NCBI GenBank assembly: GCA_964487155.1
Contig: CAZAQB010000026.1
Coordinates: 1-30,704 of the forward strand
Source of the DNA: CAZAQB01 sp964487155
GTDB lineage: Bacteria > Pseudomonadota > Gammaproteobacteria > Nitrococcales > Nitrococcaceae
Length of the DNA stretch: 30,704 bases
Direction: 5' to 3'
Part shown: positions 8,249 through 16,416 of the stretch, piece by piece
Numbering within the stretch: the first letter of the stretch is position 1
Layout of the letters: each line of letters starts with the position of its first letter
Program-made: the position numbers and the translations under genes
The notes under the pieces: model-generated
Told to the model about the DNA's origin: nothing
Seen by the model: the letters and a program-made list of their open reading frames with translations, nothing else
The model's database searches: none

Positions 8249-8338
8249 AGCCGCAGATGAACGCGGATGAACGCAAATGCGTGCAATAAAGCGAAGTCTC
8301 CAAAAAAACATCCGATTCATCCGCGTTCATCTGCGGCT
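8249..8338. repeat. Inverted repeat with 23-bp perfect arms (dispersed-repeat type)
   Basis: Bases 8249-8271 and 8316-8338 are perfect reverse complements over 23 bp, with a 44-nt A-rich loop. The arms carry tandem gatgaacgc-type words (cagatgaacgcggatgaa), a pattern I recall as a dispersed non-coding repeat in many proteobacteria. It lies between convergent genes and could fold as a bidirectional terminator, but it also supplies the last codons and stop of the hydrolase gene on the minus strand. Confidence 0.85.
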
Positions 8339-8842
8339 CTGTAAACCCAGCACCGCGTCCAGGAAGCGCCCGAACAGCACCTCCAGTTCCGGCAGCGCCT
8401 CGGTGAGCGCGTGGTCGGCGTCCAGCACGTGCAGGGTGGCGCGGTGGCGGGCGGCGAAGCGCCAGGCATGCTCCACCGGGATGACCTCGTCGTTCCAGCC
8501 GTGGACCACCTCCAGCCGGCCGGCGGTGGGGACCGGGTTGGCCGCGTAGCCGGGCATATACAGCGCCGGCGCCATCAGAAACATGGCGGCCGGACGCAGG
8601 CTCTCGCCGGCCACGGCGCTGACGTAGCCGCCCATGCTGGAGCCCACCAGGATCAGCCGCTCGCCGGTGGGCGGCTGCTGGGCCAGCAGGTGACGGACGC
8701 GTTCATCCGGATCCCGGGTGAAGCTGTAGTCGGGGCTTGCAACGTCGAGGCCCCGGCCACGGGCGATCACCGCCAGCGCAGTGATCTTGCGCCCCCAGGG
8801 CACGCCGTCCAGGCCGTGAGCGAACCACACCGCGGGCTTCAC
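8327..8842 (-). CDS. Small alpha/beta hydrolase (YqiA-like)
   Basis: A 171-residue serine hydrolase of the alpha/beta fold. The N-terminus FAHGLDG forms the oxyanion strand, VGSSMGGYVSA (about residues 101-111) is the nucleophile elbow, HGWNDEVIP gives the acid and DADHAL the catalytic His. It is short, like the YqiA/YcfP esterases of gammaproteobacteria. The GTG start at 8842 overlaps the stop of the DUF4389 gene as GTGA. The last three codons and the stop lie in the arm of the 8249-8338 inverted repeat, so the native C-terminus may have been altered; the fold and triad are complete. Substrate unknown. Confidence 0.85.
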   Translation of the reverse strand: MKPAVWFAHGLDGVPWGRKITALAVIARGRGLDVASPDYSFTRDPDERVRHLLAQQPPTGERLILVGSSMGGYVSAVAGESLRPAAMFLMAPALYMPGYAANPVPTAGRLEVVHGWNDEVIPVEHAWRFAARHRATLHVLDADHALTEALPELEVLFGRFLDAVLGLQSRR

Positions 8843-9147
8843 GGCTGCCGCGCCTCGGGCAGGGCCGCGGTCTCGTCAATGGGCCAGGGGTCGAAGGGCC
8901 AGGGCCGGCGATCCCGGTTGAATGTCACGAACAGCAGCACCTGGTAGAGAAAGGCGCACAGTTGCGCCCCGAAGCGCAGCAGCCGCGGATTGCGCTCACC
9001 GGTGAACAGCGTTGCCAGGAACTGGAACAGCACCACCGCCCACAGCACCACTTCGGCAATGCCGTAGATCACCGCGAACAGCACGATGAACAGTCCGCGC
9101 AGCCAGGTTTCGCGGCGGGTGAGGTGGCGTTTCAGCGAGTCATCCAT
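8839..9147 (-). CDS. DUF4389 domain membrane protein
   Basis: A 102-residue small membrane protein with two hydrophobic helices: GLFIVLFAVIYGIAEVVLWA and, after the L-F-T-G-E-R-N-P-R-L motif, FGAQLCAFLYQVLLFVTFN. The end, RRPWPFDPWP, is the typical proline/tryptophan tail of DUF4389 proteins. I chose ATG 9147, which begins M-D-D-S-L-K; the frame stays open upstream to 9249 but that part has no family-like sequence. It overlaps the downstream hydrolase gene by 4 nt. The family is common in gammaproteobacteria and has no known function. Confidence 0.85.
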   Translation of the reverse strand: MDDSLKRHLTRRETWLRGLFIVLFAVIYGIAEVVLWAVVLFQFLATLFTGERNPRLLRFGAQLCAFLYQVLLFVTFNRDRRPWPFDPWPIDETAALPEARQP

Positions 9148-9285
9148 GGTTCGGTATCCCCAATCGCCCGACGAACACCGCCGGCATTTGCCGGTATGGG
9201 GGCTGGCGACCGGTGTACCAAGTGCCGGCCAGCACGGCCCAATACCCACAAATTGCTCTCAGTGATTTATGGCCATTGGGCAGCG

Positions 9286-9303
9286 CTAGCCGCCTGTCGG
9301 ACT
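9286..9303. repeat. Degenerate match to the element terminal repeat
   Basis: Reads ctagccgcctgtcggact, 17 of 18 bases identical to the terminal inverted repeat of the 30331-30664 element (ctagcagcctgtcggact). It is followed by a second gcgctagc, and it ends 5 bp before the stop of the DUF2237 gene. No second end is found near it, so it may be a decayed solo end or scar. Confidence 0.45.
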
Positions 9304-9308
9304 GAGCG

Positions 9309-9680
9309 CTAGCAAAGGTCCAGGGCGTGGCGTTTGAGGTCGGCCAGGGACACCACTTCGAGGGTGGCCGCGTGAGTGGCGGTGAGCTTCACCGGCGGCG
9401 CGGCACCGGCCTCCAGGGCCTCCTTCCAGCGCGCTGCACACAGGCACCAGCGATCGCCTGGGCGCAGTCCCGGGAACCCCGCCTGCGGTACCGGGGTGAC
9501 CAGGTCGTTGCCCTGCTCAAGGGAGAAGTTGAGGAACGCCTCGGTGACCTGGGCGCACACTGCGTGCACCCCGAAATCCTCGGGCCCCACCCGGCAGCTG
9601 CCGTCCCGGTAGAAGCCGGTCATGGGATCGGTGCAACAGGGCTCCAGGGGTTCGCCCAGGACATTGCGCTGCTGGGGCAT
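9309..9680 (-). CDS. DUF2237 family protein
   Basis: A 123-residue soluble protein with the DUF2237 hallmarks: an N-terminal N-V-L-G-E-P-L-E-P-C-C-x-D-P-x-T-G-F-Y-R-D-G segment, then HAVCAQVTEAFL, F-S-x-x-x-G-N-D-L-x-T-P and GLRPGDRWCLCAARW. The conserved cysteines (about residues 15-16, 29, 42, 79, 81) suggest a metal site or redox role, but the family has no established function. It is a single gene; ATG 9680 is followed by M-P-Q-Q-R-N-V-L-G as in relatives. The stop at 9309 lies immediately beside a degenerate repeat end. Confidence 0.88.
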   Translation of the reverse strand: MPQQRNVLGEPLEPCCTDPMTGFYRDGSCRVGPEDFGVHAVCAQVTEAFLNFSLEQGNDLVTPVPQAGFPGLRPGDRWCLCAARWKEALEAGAAPPVKLTATHAATLEVVSLADLKRHALDLC

Positions 9681-9824
9681 GGTGGCTACCTCGGTCAGCG
9701 TGCGGATGCCTTCACGATACCCGGGCGGCCGGCATCATTGCCATGGTTCTTTGCCAGGCGAGGCCGCAGGCGTCATTGCTTGTTCTGCCGGCCGCCGACC
9801 GGGCCATGTACCGGGCCAGGCGGG

Positions 9825-9853
9825 CCGGATAAGGCGCGCAGCGCCGCATCCGG
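9825..9853. repeat. REP-like palindrome
   Basis: Imperfect palindrome with outer arms ccggat/atccgg and inner arms ggcgc/gcgcc around a gca loop. The layout resembles the enterobacterial REP (PU) sequence. It lies 9 bp past the stop of idi, where it could protect or terminate that transcript. Confidence 0.65.
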
Positions 9854-9861
9854 GGTATTCG

Positions 9862-10464
9862 TCAATCCTCAGCCTTCGTAAACTCCCCCAGCAGCCCGGC
9901 TTGTTCCGCCCGCAGGCGCTGCCACTCCAGGCGCAGCCAGGGCGTGTAGCCGGGCGCCTGGGCCGCCAGCTCCCGGTCCAGGGTGGCCGGCGCGATCCAG
10001 CGCCAGGCCGCCACTTCCTCCGGGTGGGGGGTCGGCGCGGTGTGGCAGCGGCCCAGGAACACCCAGCACAGCTCATGCTCCGCGCCCAGGTCGCGGAACC
10101 GGGCCTGGTAGCGGAACTTGAAGGCGAACCGCAACTCGGCTGACAGGCCCAGTTCCTGGTCCAGCCGGCGCTCCGCGGCGGTGGGCGTGGATTCGCCGCG
10201 GCGCGGGTGGCTGCAGCAGGTGTTGGACCAGTACAGCGGCCACAGCCGCTTGCCGGCAGCGCGCTGCTGCAGCAGCAGCTCGCCGCCGGGGTTGAACAGG
10301 AACACCGAGAAGGCCCGGTGCAGCCGCCCGGCGCCGTCGTGGCAGCGGCGCTTGTCCAGGTGGCCCTGGGGGCGGTCCTGCTCGTCCACCAGGATCAGCG
10401 GCTCGTCGTCGGCGGACACCGGCAACGCCGCCCCGCCGCCGGTTCGATTCGGACCTTCCAGCAC
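9862..10464 (-). CDS. idi: Isopentenyl-diphosphate delta-isomerase, type I (Nudix)
   Basis: Interconverts isopentenyl and dimethylallyl diphosphate, balancing the C5 units made by the MEP pathway whose first enzyme, Dxs, is encoded further along. The type I Nudix-fold enzyme is recognised from LHRAFSVFLFN, WPLYWSNTCCSHPRRGE (catalytic Cys and metal-binding His), A-A-x-R-R-L-x-x-E-L-G and EHELCWVFLG (catalytic Glu region). GTG 10464 gives 200 residues and has AGGGAGGAAG upstream; the frame remains open to an ATG at 10560, but that start has no ribosome-binding site and would add a low-complexity tail. It follows the sulfotransferase gene on the same strand, so the two are probably co-transcribed. 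Confidence 0.92.
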   Translation of the reverse strand: MLEGPNRTGGGAALPVSADDEPLILVDEQDRPQGHLDKRRCHDGAGRLHRAFSVFLFNPGGELLLQQRAAGKRLWPLYWSNTCCSHPRRGESTPTAAERRLDQELGLSAELRFAFKFRYQARFRDLGAEHELCWVFLGRCHTAPTPHPEEVAAWRWIAPATLDRELAAQAPGYTPWLRLEWQRLRAEQAGLLGEFTKAED

Positions 10465-10568
10465 GCTGTCTTCCTCCCTGCTGCGCGGCGGGCCGTGCGC
10501 CGCGTCGGTGGTGCATGGTGGCGCCGGCGGCGGCCCCTCGCCATCCGCAGTGTTCCCCATGCGCAGGT

Positions 10569-11690
10569 TCAGGCCGGCGGCTGGTAGTCCCAGCGGCGCA
10601 GGAACTCGCCCCAGTGGCGCTCCACCCGCTGCAGGTCCTCGCGGGGGAAGCGGTAGCTGTTCTTGCGGTAGCCGCGGGTGGAGGACAGATATGCCTCGAG
10701 GGCGGGCCGGTCATCTTCGAAGCCGGGCAGGCCCAGGGTCCGGTAGATGCGCTTGGCCTCTTCCAGGGGGCGCTGCTCGAAATCCTCGAAGCGCAGTTCC
10801 ACGAAGCGGCCCTCGGGCAGCGCCCGGGTGTCCTCCAGCACCGCGTTCATCATCCGCGGGTAGTTCTCAAGGATCAGCCGGTCGGCGTCCACCCCATCCA
10901 GGGGCTGCAGGGCGAGTTCCTGGAACAGGGCGCGGTAGAAGTTGCGGGTGGACTGGTACACCACATAGGGATTGCGGTAGATGTGGATGAAGCGGGCCTC
11001 GGGCCACATCTGCCGCAGCATGGCCACGCGGGCGGTGTACACCGGGTTCTTGATGAGCACCCGGCGGCCCGGCTGCTGCAGGCTCACTTTCTCCAGGAAC
11101 AGCCGCATGGCCTGCTGCCATCCCTCCACCGCCTCGGGCGGGCAGCCGTCGAAGAACACGCCGGCCTCGAAGTTCTCCCGGAAGCGCCGGGGAAAGTACA
11201 GCCCGTGGTAGAAGGACAGCGCCTGCATGTTGGCAAGCGCGATTTCGTCCTCCTGGGGGGAGTCCGGGTTCACCGCCACCTGGTCGATGAAGCGGTCGGC
11301 GGGCAGCGCCCGCTCGAGCAGCGGCCGCAGGGCCGCCCCCAGGGTCAGGAAGTCCCAGGGCAGGCCCACCGCCAGGGGCGGCACGTAGGCGAACTGGCGG
11401 GAGCGGGCCAGCAGGCTGTAGAGGTGGGTGGTGCCGCTGCGCCAGTGGCCGACGATGAACACCGGCGCCGGCATCTCGCCGCGTTGCCGCCGCCAGCCCG
11501 CCACCCGGTAGCGCTCGTAGGCGCTGAACGGCCAGCGGGCCAGCGAGGCCAGCAGGGCGAGGCCGGCATGGGGCAGCCGGGAGGCCGGCACGCCGCCGTT
11601 GCGCTTCAGCACCCGCAGCAGGGTGGCGGGGTTGGCTCCCATCAGGGGATGGAACAGCCGCGGACCCTTCTGGCTGGGCGCCTTGCTCAC
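10569..11690 (-). CDS. Sulfotransferase family protein
   Basis: A 373-residue PAPS-dependent sulfotransferase-like protein. The 5'-phosphosulfate loop is VGHWRSGTTHLYSLL (about residues 84-98) and the 3'-phosphate-binding segment is FIHIYRNPYVVYQSTRNFYR; LRFEDFEQRPL further on matches the family. GTG 11690 (protein starting S-K-A-P-S-Q-K-G) has GGAGG 10 nt upstream. The acceptor cannot be read from sequence: relatives act on lipids, carbohydrates and small molecules. It stands between idi and the divergent hpnA, so a link to isoprenoid lipid modification is plausible but unproven. Sulfotransferase fold: high confidence; lipid substrate: speculation. Confidence 0.88.
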   Translation of the reverse strand: MSKAPSQKGPRLFHPLMGANPATLLRVLKRNGGVPASRLPHAGLALLASLARWPFSAYERYRVAGWRRQRGEMPAPVFIVGHWRSGTTHLYSLLARSRQFAYVPPLAVGLPWDFLTLGAALRPLLERALPADRFIDQVAVNPDSPQEDEIALANMQALSFYHGLYFPRRFRENFEAGVFFDGCPPEAVEGWQQAMRLFLEKVSLQQPGRRVLIKNPVYTARVAMLRQMWPEARFIHIYRNPYVVYQSTRNFYRALFQELALQPLDGVDADRLILENYPRMMNAVLEDTRALPEGRFVELRFEDFEQRPLEEAKRIYRTLGLPGFEDDRPALEAYLSSTRGYRKNSYRFPREDLQRVERHWGEFLRRWDYQPPA

Positions 11691-11717
11691 GAGCGGGTAT
11701 CCTCCATCGCCGGTCGG

Positions 11718-11736
11718 CGCGCCGCCGGGCGGCGCG
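11718..11736. promoter_or_regulatory. 19-bp perfect palindrome between divergent genes
   Basis: cgcgccgcc and ggcggcgcg flank a single G. It lies between the sulfotransferase gene (minus) and hpnA (plus), just upstream of a TATGCT (11742-11747) that could be the hpnA -10 box. It could be an operator for both genes, or a chance GC-rich hairpin; no -35 box is evident. Confidence 0.3.
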
Positions 11737-11767
11737 AGCGTTATGCTACGGGACCCCGGAGGGAGCC

Positions 11768-12790
11768 GTGAAGGAGTTGACACTGGTCACCGGCGGCCGG
11801 GGCTTCATCGGCCGACACCTGGTGGATGCCCTGCTGCGCCGGAGTGCGCCGGTGCGGGTGCTGGACCTGGAGGCCCCCCAGGATCCCTCGCCCGGCGTGG
11901 ACTACCACACCGGATCGGTCACCGACCCCGCCGCCGTGGCGGCCGCCATGGACGGCGTCGGCCGGGTGTTCCACCTGGCGGCCCGGGCCGGCCTGTGGCA
12001 GGCGGACCCGGCGGAGATGTTCGCCGTCAACCAGCAGGGCACCCGCTGCGTGCTGCAGGCCGCCGAACGGGCCGGGGTGGAGCGCATCGTGCATTGCTCC
12101 ACCGAGTCCATCCTCAAGAGCCGGCTGCGGGATCCGGCCTCCGGAGTCATCGACGAGACCGTGCAGCCCCCCGAGGCGGAGATGTGCGGCGCCTACTGCG
12201 TGGCCAAGCTGCGCGCCGAGCAGGAAGCGCTTGCCGCCGCCCGCCGGGGCCTGCCGGTGGTGGTGGTGAACCCCTCGGTGCCGGTCGGTCCCGGCGACGT
12301 CAACCTCACCCCGCCCTCGCGCATGCTGCTGGGCTTCGTCAACGGCCGGTTCCCGGCCTACCTGGACAGCGTCCTGAACCTGGTGGACGCCCGCGACGTG
12401 GCCGAGGGCCACCTGCTGGCCGCCGAACGGGGCCGGGTCGGGGAGCGCTACTTGCTGGGCCACGAGAACATCCGGCTGGCCGACCTGCTGGCCCTGCTGG
12501 AGGAACTCACCGGCCTGCCCATGCCGCGGCGCCGGGTGCCCTACTGGCTGGCGTTCAGCGCCAGCGCGGTGCAGGAGTGGATGGCGGACCACGTCACCCA
12601 CCGCCGCCCCGCCGCGCCGCTCACCGGGGTGCGCCTGGCGCGCACCCCGATGTGCTTCGATAACCGCAAGGCCCGGCAGGAACTGGGTCTGTCGTTCCGC
12701 CCGCTGCGCGCGTCCCTGGCGGACGCACTGGACGACTTCGCTGCCCGGGGGCTGCTGGAGAGCGAGCTGCGGCGCCCGGCCGGCGGCTGA
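11768..12790 (+). CDS. hpnA: Hopanoid-associated NAD-dependent sugar epimerase HpnA
   Basis: A 340-residue extended short-chain dehydrogenase/reductase. The nucleotide loop is VTGGRGFIG at residues 7-15; the catalytic Tyr and Lys are in AYCVAKLRAE with the Y-x3-K spacing, and a Ser stretch (HCSTESIL) precedes them. The C-terminal substrate half ends with F-D-N-R-K-A-R-Q-E-L-G, typical of HpnA. GTG 11768 is preceded by GGAGGGA. The family is found in hopanoid clusters and is thought to work on side-chain sugars, without a settled reaction. It is convergent with hpnL, leaving 11 bp between their stop codons, and has its own promoter region shared with the divergent sulfotransferase gene. Confidence 0.9.
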   Translation: MKELTLVTGGRGFIGRHLVDALLRRSAPVRVLDLEAPQDPSPGVDYHTGSVTDPAAVAAAMDGVGRVFHLAARAGLWQADPAEMFAVNQQGTRCVLQAAERAGVERIVHCSTESILKSRLRDPASGVIDETVQPPEAEMCGAYCVAKLRAEQEALAAARRGLPVVVVNPSVPVGPGDVNLTPPSRMLLGFVNGRFPAYLDSVLNLVDARDVAEGHLLAAERGRVGERYLLGHENIRLADLLALLEELTGLPMPRRRVPYWLAFSASAVQEWMADHVTHRRPAAPLTGVRLARTPMCFDNRKARQELGLSFRPLRASLADALDDFAARGLLESELRRPAGG

Positions 12791-12801
12791 GGCCGGCCGG
12801 C

Positions 12802-13782
12802 TCATCCCGGTGCCCCGCCCGGCACCGCCCGCCGGACCTCCGCCAGCTGCCAGGCCGCCAGCCCCGGCAGGCCCAGCGCCAGCTCCCGGACGCGCTTGGC
12901 GAGCGACAGGGCGAGCCCGGTGTCGGGGCCGATGCCCAGCGCCAGGCCAAGCAGGGCGAAGCCGGCCTCCTGCGCCCCCAGGCCGCCGGGGATGGCGAAG
13001 GCCGCTGCCCGCACCGCCTGCCCCAGGCTCTCCAGAATGATGGCGTCGGCGAGGCTCACCGGCTCGCCCAGGAACTGCAGCGCCAGGTACACCTCGCCGG
13101 CCATGGCGAGCCGGAAGCCGACGCGCCAGGCGAGCGCCGCCGCCAGCCGGCAGCGCCGGGCGTAGACGGCGTGCAGGGCGCAGTCGGCCTGCCGTGCGGC
13201 CTGCTCCACCCGTTCCCGGGGAGCGTCCCCCAGCAGCCGGCGCACCATCCGCGAGAGCAGCCCGAACAGCCCTCGGCGCTGCACCCGGTAGAAGGCGAAG
13301 CTCAGCGCCGCCAGCAGGGCGCTGCCGCCGAGGGCCGCCGCCACCACCGTCTGGCCGGTGTACTGGCCGGCGAACAGAGCCACGCCCAGCAGCGTGTAGG
13401 CCACCTGGCTGACCACCTGCAGAGTCTTGTCCGCCACCAGGCTGGCGGCGGTCTCCGGCAGGGGCAGGCCGCGCTGCACGGCGACCCGGCCGCGAGCCAG
13501 CTCGCCCCCCACCTGGGCCACCGGCAATAACCAGTTCACGGCGAGAGCGACCCAGGTGCCCCGCACCGCCAGACCGGGCCCGGGGCCCAGGCCGAGGGGA
13601 AACAGCGCCTGCCAGGAGGCCGCCGCCAGGGCCAGCGGGAACAGGAAGTAGACCGGCAGCCACAGCAGCTGCCAGCCGGCCTCGGCCAGGCCGGCCACCA
13701 CGGTGGCGAGCCCCTGCCAGGCCAGCACGGCGATCAGCACGCCGAGCCCCAGCGCCAGGCCGGTGGCGCCCCAGCGCCTCAC
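12802..13782 (-). CDS. hpnL: HpnL-like integral membrane protein (UPF0104 fold)
   Basis: A 326-residue polytopic membrane protein of the lysylphosphatidylglycerol synthase transmembrane/UPF0104 type, matching HpnL of hopanoid clusters. Hydrophobic helices start at about residues 6, 35, 75 and 105, and the family's central motif appears as NWLLPVAQVGGELARG, with PGGLGAQEAGFALLG later. GTG 13782 overlaps the hpnN stop as GTGA; the frame is open farther upstream only because it shadows hpnN. It is the last gene of the dxs-sqs-shc-hpnGMNL operon. A transport or flippase-like role for hopanoids is supposed for the family but not established. Confidence 0.87.
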   Translation of the reverse strand: MRRWGATGLALGLGVLIAVLAWQGLATVVAGLAEAGWQLLWLPVYFLFPLALAAASWQALFPLGLGPGPGLAVRGTWVALAVNWLLPVAQVGGELARGRVAVQRGLPLPETAASLVADKTLQVVSQVAYTLLGVALFAGQYTGQTVVAAALGGSALLAALSFAFYRVQRRGLFGLLSRMVRRLLGDAPRERVEQAARQADCALHAVYARRCRLAAALAWRVGFRLAMAGEVYLALQFLGEPVSLADAIILESLGQAVRAAAFAIPGGLGAQEAGFALLGLALGIGPDTGLALSLAKRVRELALGLPGLAAWQLAEVRRAVPGGAPG

Positions 13783-16379
13783 GCCGGCACCGCACGGTCT
13801 CCGCGCCGGGCCAGCAGCGCCGGCAGCAGCAGCAGGGTGCAGGCGAGCGCGACGCCCAGGCCCAGGGTGAGCACCAGGCCCAGGCTGGCGGTGCCCGGGT
13901 GCGGGGACAGCGACAGGTTGCCGAACCCGCACAGGGTGGTCAGCGTGCTGAACAGCACCCCCCGGGCGGTGCTGGTGCGCAGCAGATCGCCGCCCCCCTG
14001 GAGCCGGTCCCGGTGCACCATGTGCACGCCGTTGTCCACGCTCACCCCCAGCAGCAGGGGCAGGGCGATGACGTTGGCGAAGTTGAACGGGATGCCCAGG
14101 GCCACCATGGCGGCTATGGTGAGCAGCCCCCCCAGCAGCAGCGGGGTGAGTACCACGGCGGTGAGCCGCAGGCTCCTCAGCACCAGCAGCAGCACCGCCG
14201 AGATGCCCGCCAGGGCCAGCACCAGGGCCTGTTGGAAGGCGCCGGTCACCGCCCGGGCCGACTCCAGGTGCAGCACCGGGGCGCCGGTGGCCGCCGGGGC
14301 GACGCTGCGCACCGCCTCCACGAATGCCTCCAGGGGCTGCGGACTGCGAAGATCCTCTCGGGCGCTGATCTGCAGGTGGTGGAGCCCGGCCGGACTTACC
14401 CAGCGGCTGCGCAGGGATTCCGGCAGCGCCTCCAGGGTCACCGGCTGCGCCGTCAGCGCCTCCTGCAGGCGGCTGATGGCGGGGGGAAAGGTGCCCAGGG
14501 CCGCCTGTTCCAGGGCGCTCACCGCCTGCTGCCGCGCCGGCGGCGGGAGCGGCTCCAGGCGCTGGCGCAGCGCCGCCAGGGCGGCGGCCAGTCCCTCCGC
14601 CCCCGGGACGGTGGCCGCCGCCAGGGCGCTCTCCAGGCGCCCCGCGGCGGAACGGACCTGCTTAGCCGCGGAGCTCCCCAGCGCGGGTGCGCCGAACAGC
14701 AGGTCCGGGCCCAGCAGCAGCGGCAGGTCGGCCAGGATGGCGAGCTTGGCGTCCTGATCCTCGGGCACGAAGCTGAACACCGTCACCACTTTGTCCACCG
14801 GGGCCAGGGCGCGCAGGCGTTGCGCATGGTCCCGGGCCTGGTCCGGCCCGTCCGCCAGGGCCACGGCGCTCCAGGGGCCGGCCGCCTCCCCCAGCAGGGC
14901 GTTCATGGTGGCCACGGACTCGGCGGCCGGGTCCCGAAGATTCAGCGGGTTGTAGTCGAAACGCGCCAGAGGCAGGGCGCTCAGGGCGGCCAGGCCCAGC
15001 GCCAGGGCTGCAGCGCGCACGGTGCGGGGCCGCCCGCGGGGCAGGGCCAGCAGCCGGCCCAGGGCCCGGCCCCCTGCTCCCGGCGCCACGCCGCGGGGCA
15101 CCGGGCGCAGCAGGGCCAGCAGCGCCGGCAGCAGGCTGAAGGTCACCACCAGGCTGATCACCATGGCACCGGCGGCGATGATGCCTAGCTCCGAGACCCC
15201 CAGAAAGTCGGTGGGCACGAAGGCGCTGAAGCCGATGGCCGTGGTGACGGTGCACAGGGCGAGCGAGGTACCCAGATCCCGGCCGGTGCCCGCCACCGCC
15301 TCCGGCAGGGCTGCGCCCAGGGCCGCCAGTTCCCGCTGGCGCAGCAGGAAGTGGATCGCGTAGTCCACTCCCAGTCCTACGTAGAGCACGGCGAACGCCA
15401 CCGAGATCAGGTTCAGGTGGCCCACCGCCAGGGTGGCAAAGCCGGCGGTGAGCGCCAGGCCCACCGCCAGGGCCGCCACTGCCGCCGCCACCAGCCGCAG
15501 CGAGCGCAGGCCCAGGTAGAGCACCACCAGCACCGCGGCCAGCGCCGCCAGCCCGGCGATCTTGGCGCCCAGCACCACGGTCTGCAGCTCGTCGTGGGCC
15601 AGGGCCGCCTTGCCGGTGATGCCCAGGCGCGCCTGGTAGCGCGCCTGCAGCTGCAGGTCCCGGGCGGCGGAGCGCACGCCGGCGATGGCCTCGGCGCCGG
15701 CGTCCACCCGGCCGTAGTCCAGCTGCGGCTGCACCACCACCAGGCTGCGGTAGGAGCCCTGGGCGCTGGTTCCGGCCATCAGTTCGCGCCAGGACAGGGG
15801 CGAGCGGCCGTCGCTTTCCAGGGTGCGGGTGAGGCCGCGGTACACCGGGGCCAGGGCCTCGCTGCCGAGATCCTCGCGCTCGGCGGCTTCCGCCAGCAGG
15901 TCCAGGAAGCCGGACAGCGTGGTGTCGTCCAGCAGCCGGGCCAGCAGGGGCTGGGCATCCACCAGCCGTTCCGCCAGCCGCGAGAGCTCGTCGGGGTCCT
16001 GGAACAGCAGCCCCTGGCGGCGGAAGAACTCCAGGCCCTCGGCATGGAACACGTCCCGGGCGGTGCCCGGCATGCCGGCCAGCCGGCTGGCGAGGCTCGC
16101 CGCCGCCTGCTCCGCCTGCTCCGGCGTCGGTGCCTCCAGCACCAGCAGCAGGCTGTCGTCCAGCTGGGGGAAGGCGGCCTGGAAGCGCTCCACCGTCTGG
16201 CGGAAGGGCAGCTCCGGCGAGAGCAGCTCGGCGGTGTCGGTGTGGAAGCCCAGGTGACGCGAGGTGTAGACGCCGGCGGCGGCGGTGACCACCAGCGTGA
16301 GCACGAGTACCCAGGGCCAGCGCCGGAACGCCAGCGCTGCCCAGGCGCCGAAGGTCCGCTGCAGCATGGCGGAGTTCAC
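13779..16379 (-). CDS. hpnN: Hopanoid transporter HpnN (RND/MMPL family)
   Basis: An 866-residue RND-type inner-membrane transporter; HpnN moves hopanoids to the outer membrane. The expected architecture is seen: an N-terminal helix (WPWVLVLTLVVTAAAGVYTS), a large periplasmic loop to about residue 255, a group of helices with the sterol-sensing-like segment VAFAVLYVGLGVDYAIHFLL, a second periplasmic loop, and a second group with ANVIALPLLLGVSVDNGVHM near the C-terminus. The two G-x-x-V-D-x-x-x-H repeats mark the two halves. The start is GTG 16379 or ATG 16367, five codons inside; neither has a strong ribosome-binding site. It lies 37 bp after hpnM and overlaps hpnL by 4 nt. Confidence 0.93.
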   Translation of the reverse strand: MNSAMLQRTFGAWAALAFRRWPWVLVLTLVVTAAAGVYTSRHLGFHTDTAELLSPELPFRQTVERFQAAFPQLDDSLLLVLEAPTPEQAEQAAASLASRLAGMPGTARDVFHAEGLEFFRRQGLLFQDPDELSRLAERLVDAQPLLARLLDDTTLSGFLDLLAEAAEREDLGSEALAPVYRGLTRTLESDGRSPLSWRELMAGTSAQGSYRSLVVVQPQLDYGRVDAGAEAIAGVRSAARDLQLQARYQARLGITGKAALAHDELQTVVLGAKIAGLAALAAVLVVLYLGLRSLRLVAAAVAALAVGLALTAGFATLAVGHLNLISVAFAVLYVGLGVDYAIHFLLRQRELAALGAALPEAVAGTGRDLGTSLALCTVTTAIGFSAFVPTDFLGVSELGIIAAGAMVISLVVTFSLLPALLALLRPVPRGVAPGAGGRALGRLLALPRGRPRTVRAAALALGLAALSALPLARFDYNPLNLRDPAAESVATMNALLGEAAGPWSAVALADGPDQARDHAQRLRALAPVDKVVTVFSFVPEDQDAKLAILADLPLLLGPDLLFGAPALGSSAAKQVRSAAGRLESALAAATVPGAEGLAAALAALRQRLEPLPPPARQQAVSALEQAALGTFPPAISRLQEALTAQPVTLEALPESLRSRWVSPAGLHHLQISAREDLRSPQPLEAFVEAVRSVAPAATGAPVLHLESARAVTGAFQQALVLALAGISAVLLLVLRSLRLTAVVLTPLLLGGLLTIAAMVALGIPFNFANVIALPLLLGVSVDNGVHMVHRDRLQGGGDLLRTSTARGVLFSTLTTLCGFGNLSLSPHPGTASLGLVLTLGLGVALACTLLLLPALLARRGDRAVPA

Positions 16380-16416
16380 AGGGCGCGCGGGCCCGGGCGG
16401 ATCACGGGGCGGCGGC

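Noticed and set aside
9862..10560. Longer idi from ATG 10560
   Set aside because: No ribosome-binding site and a Pro/Gly/Ala-rich extension; GTG 10464 has a strong site and gives a family-like length.
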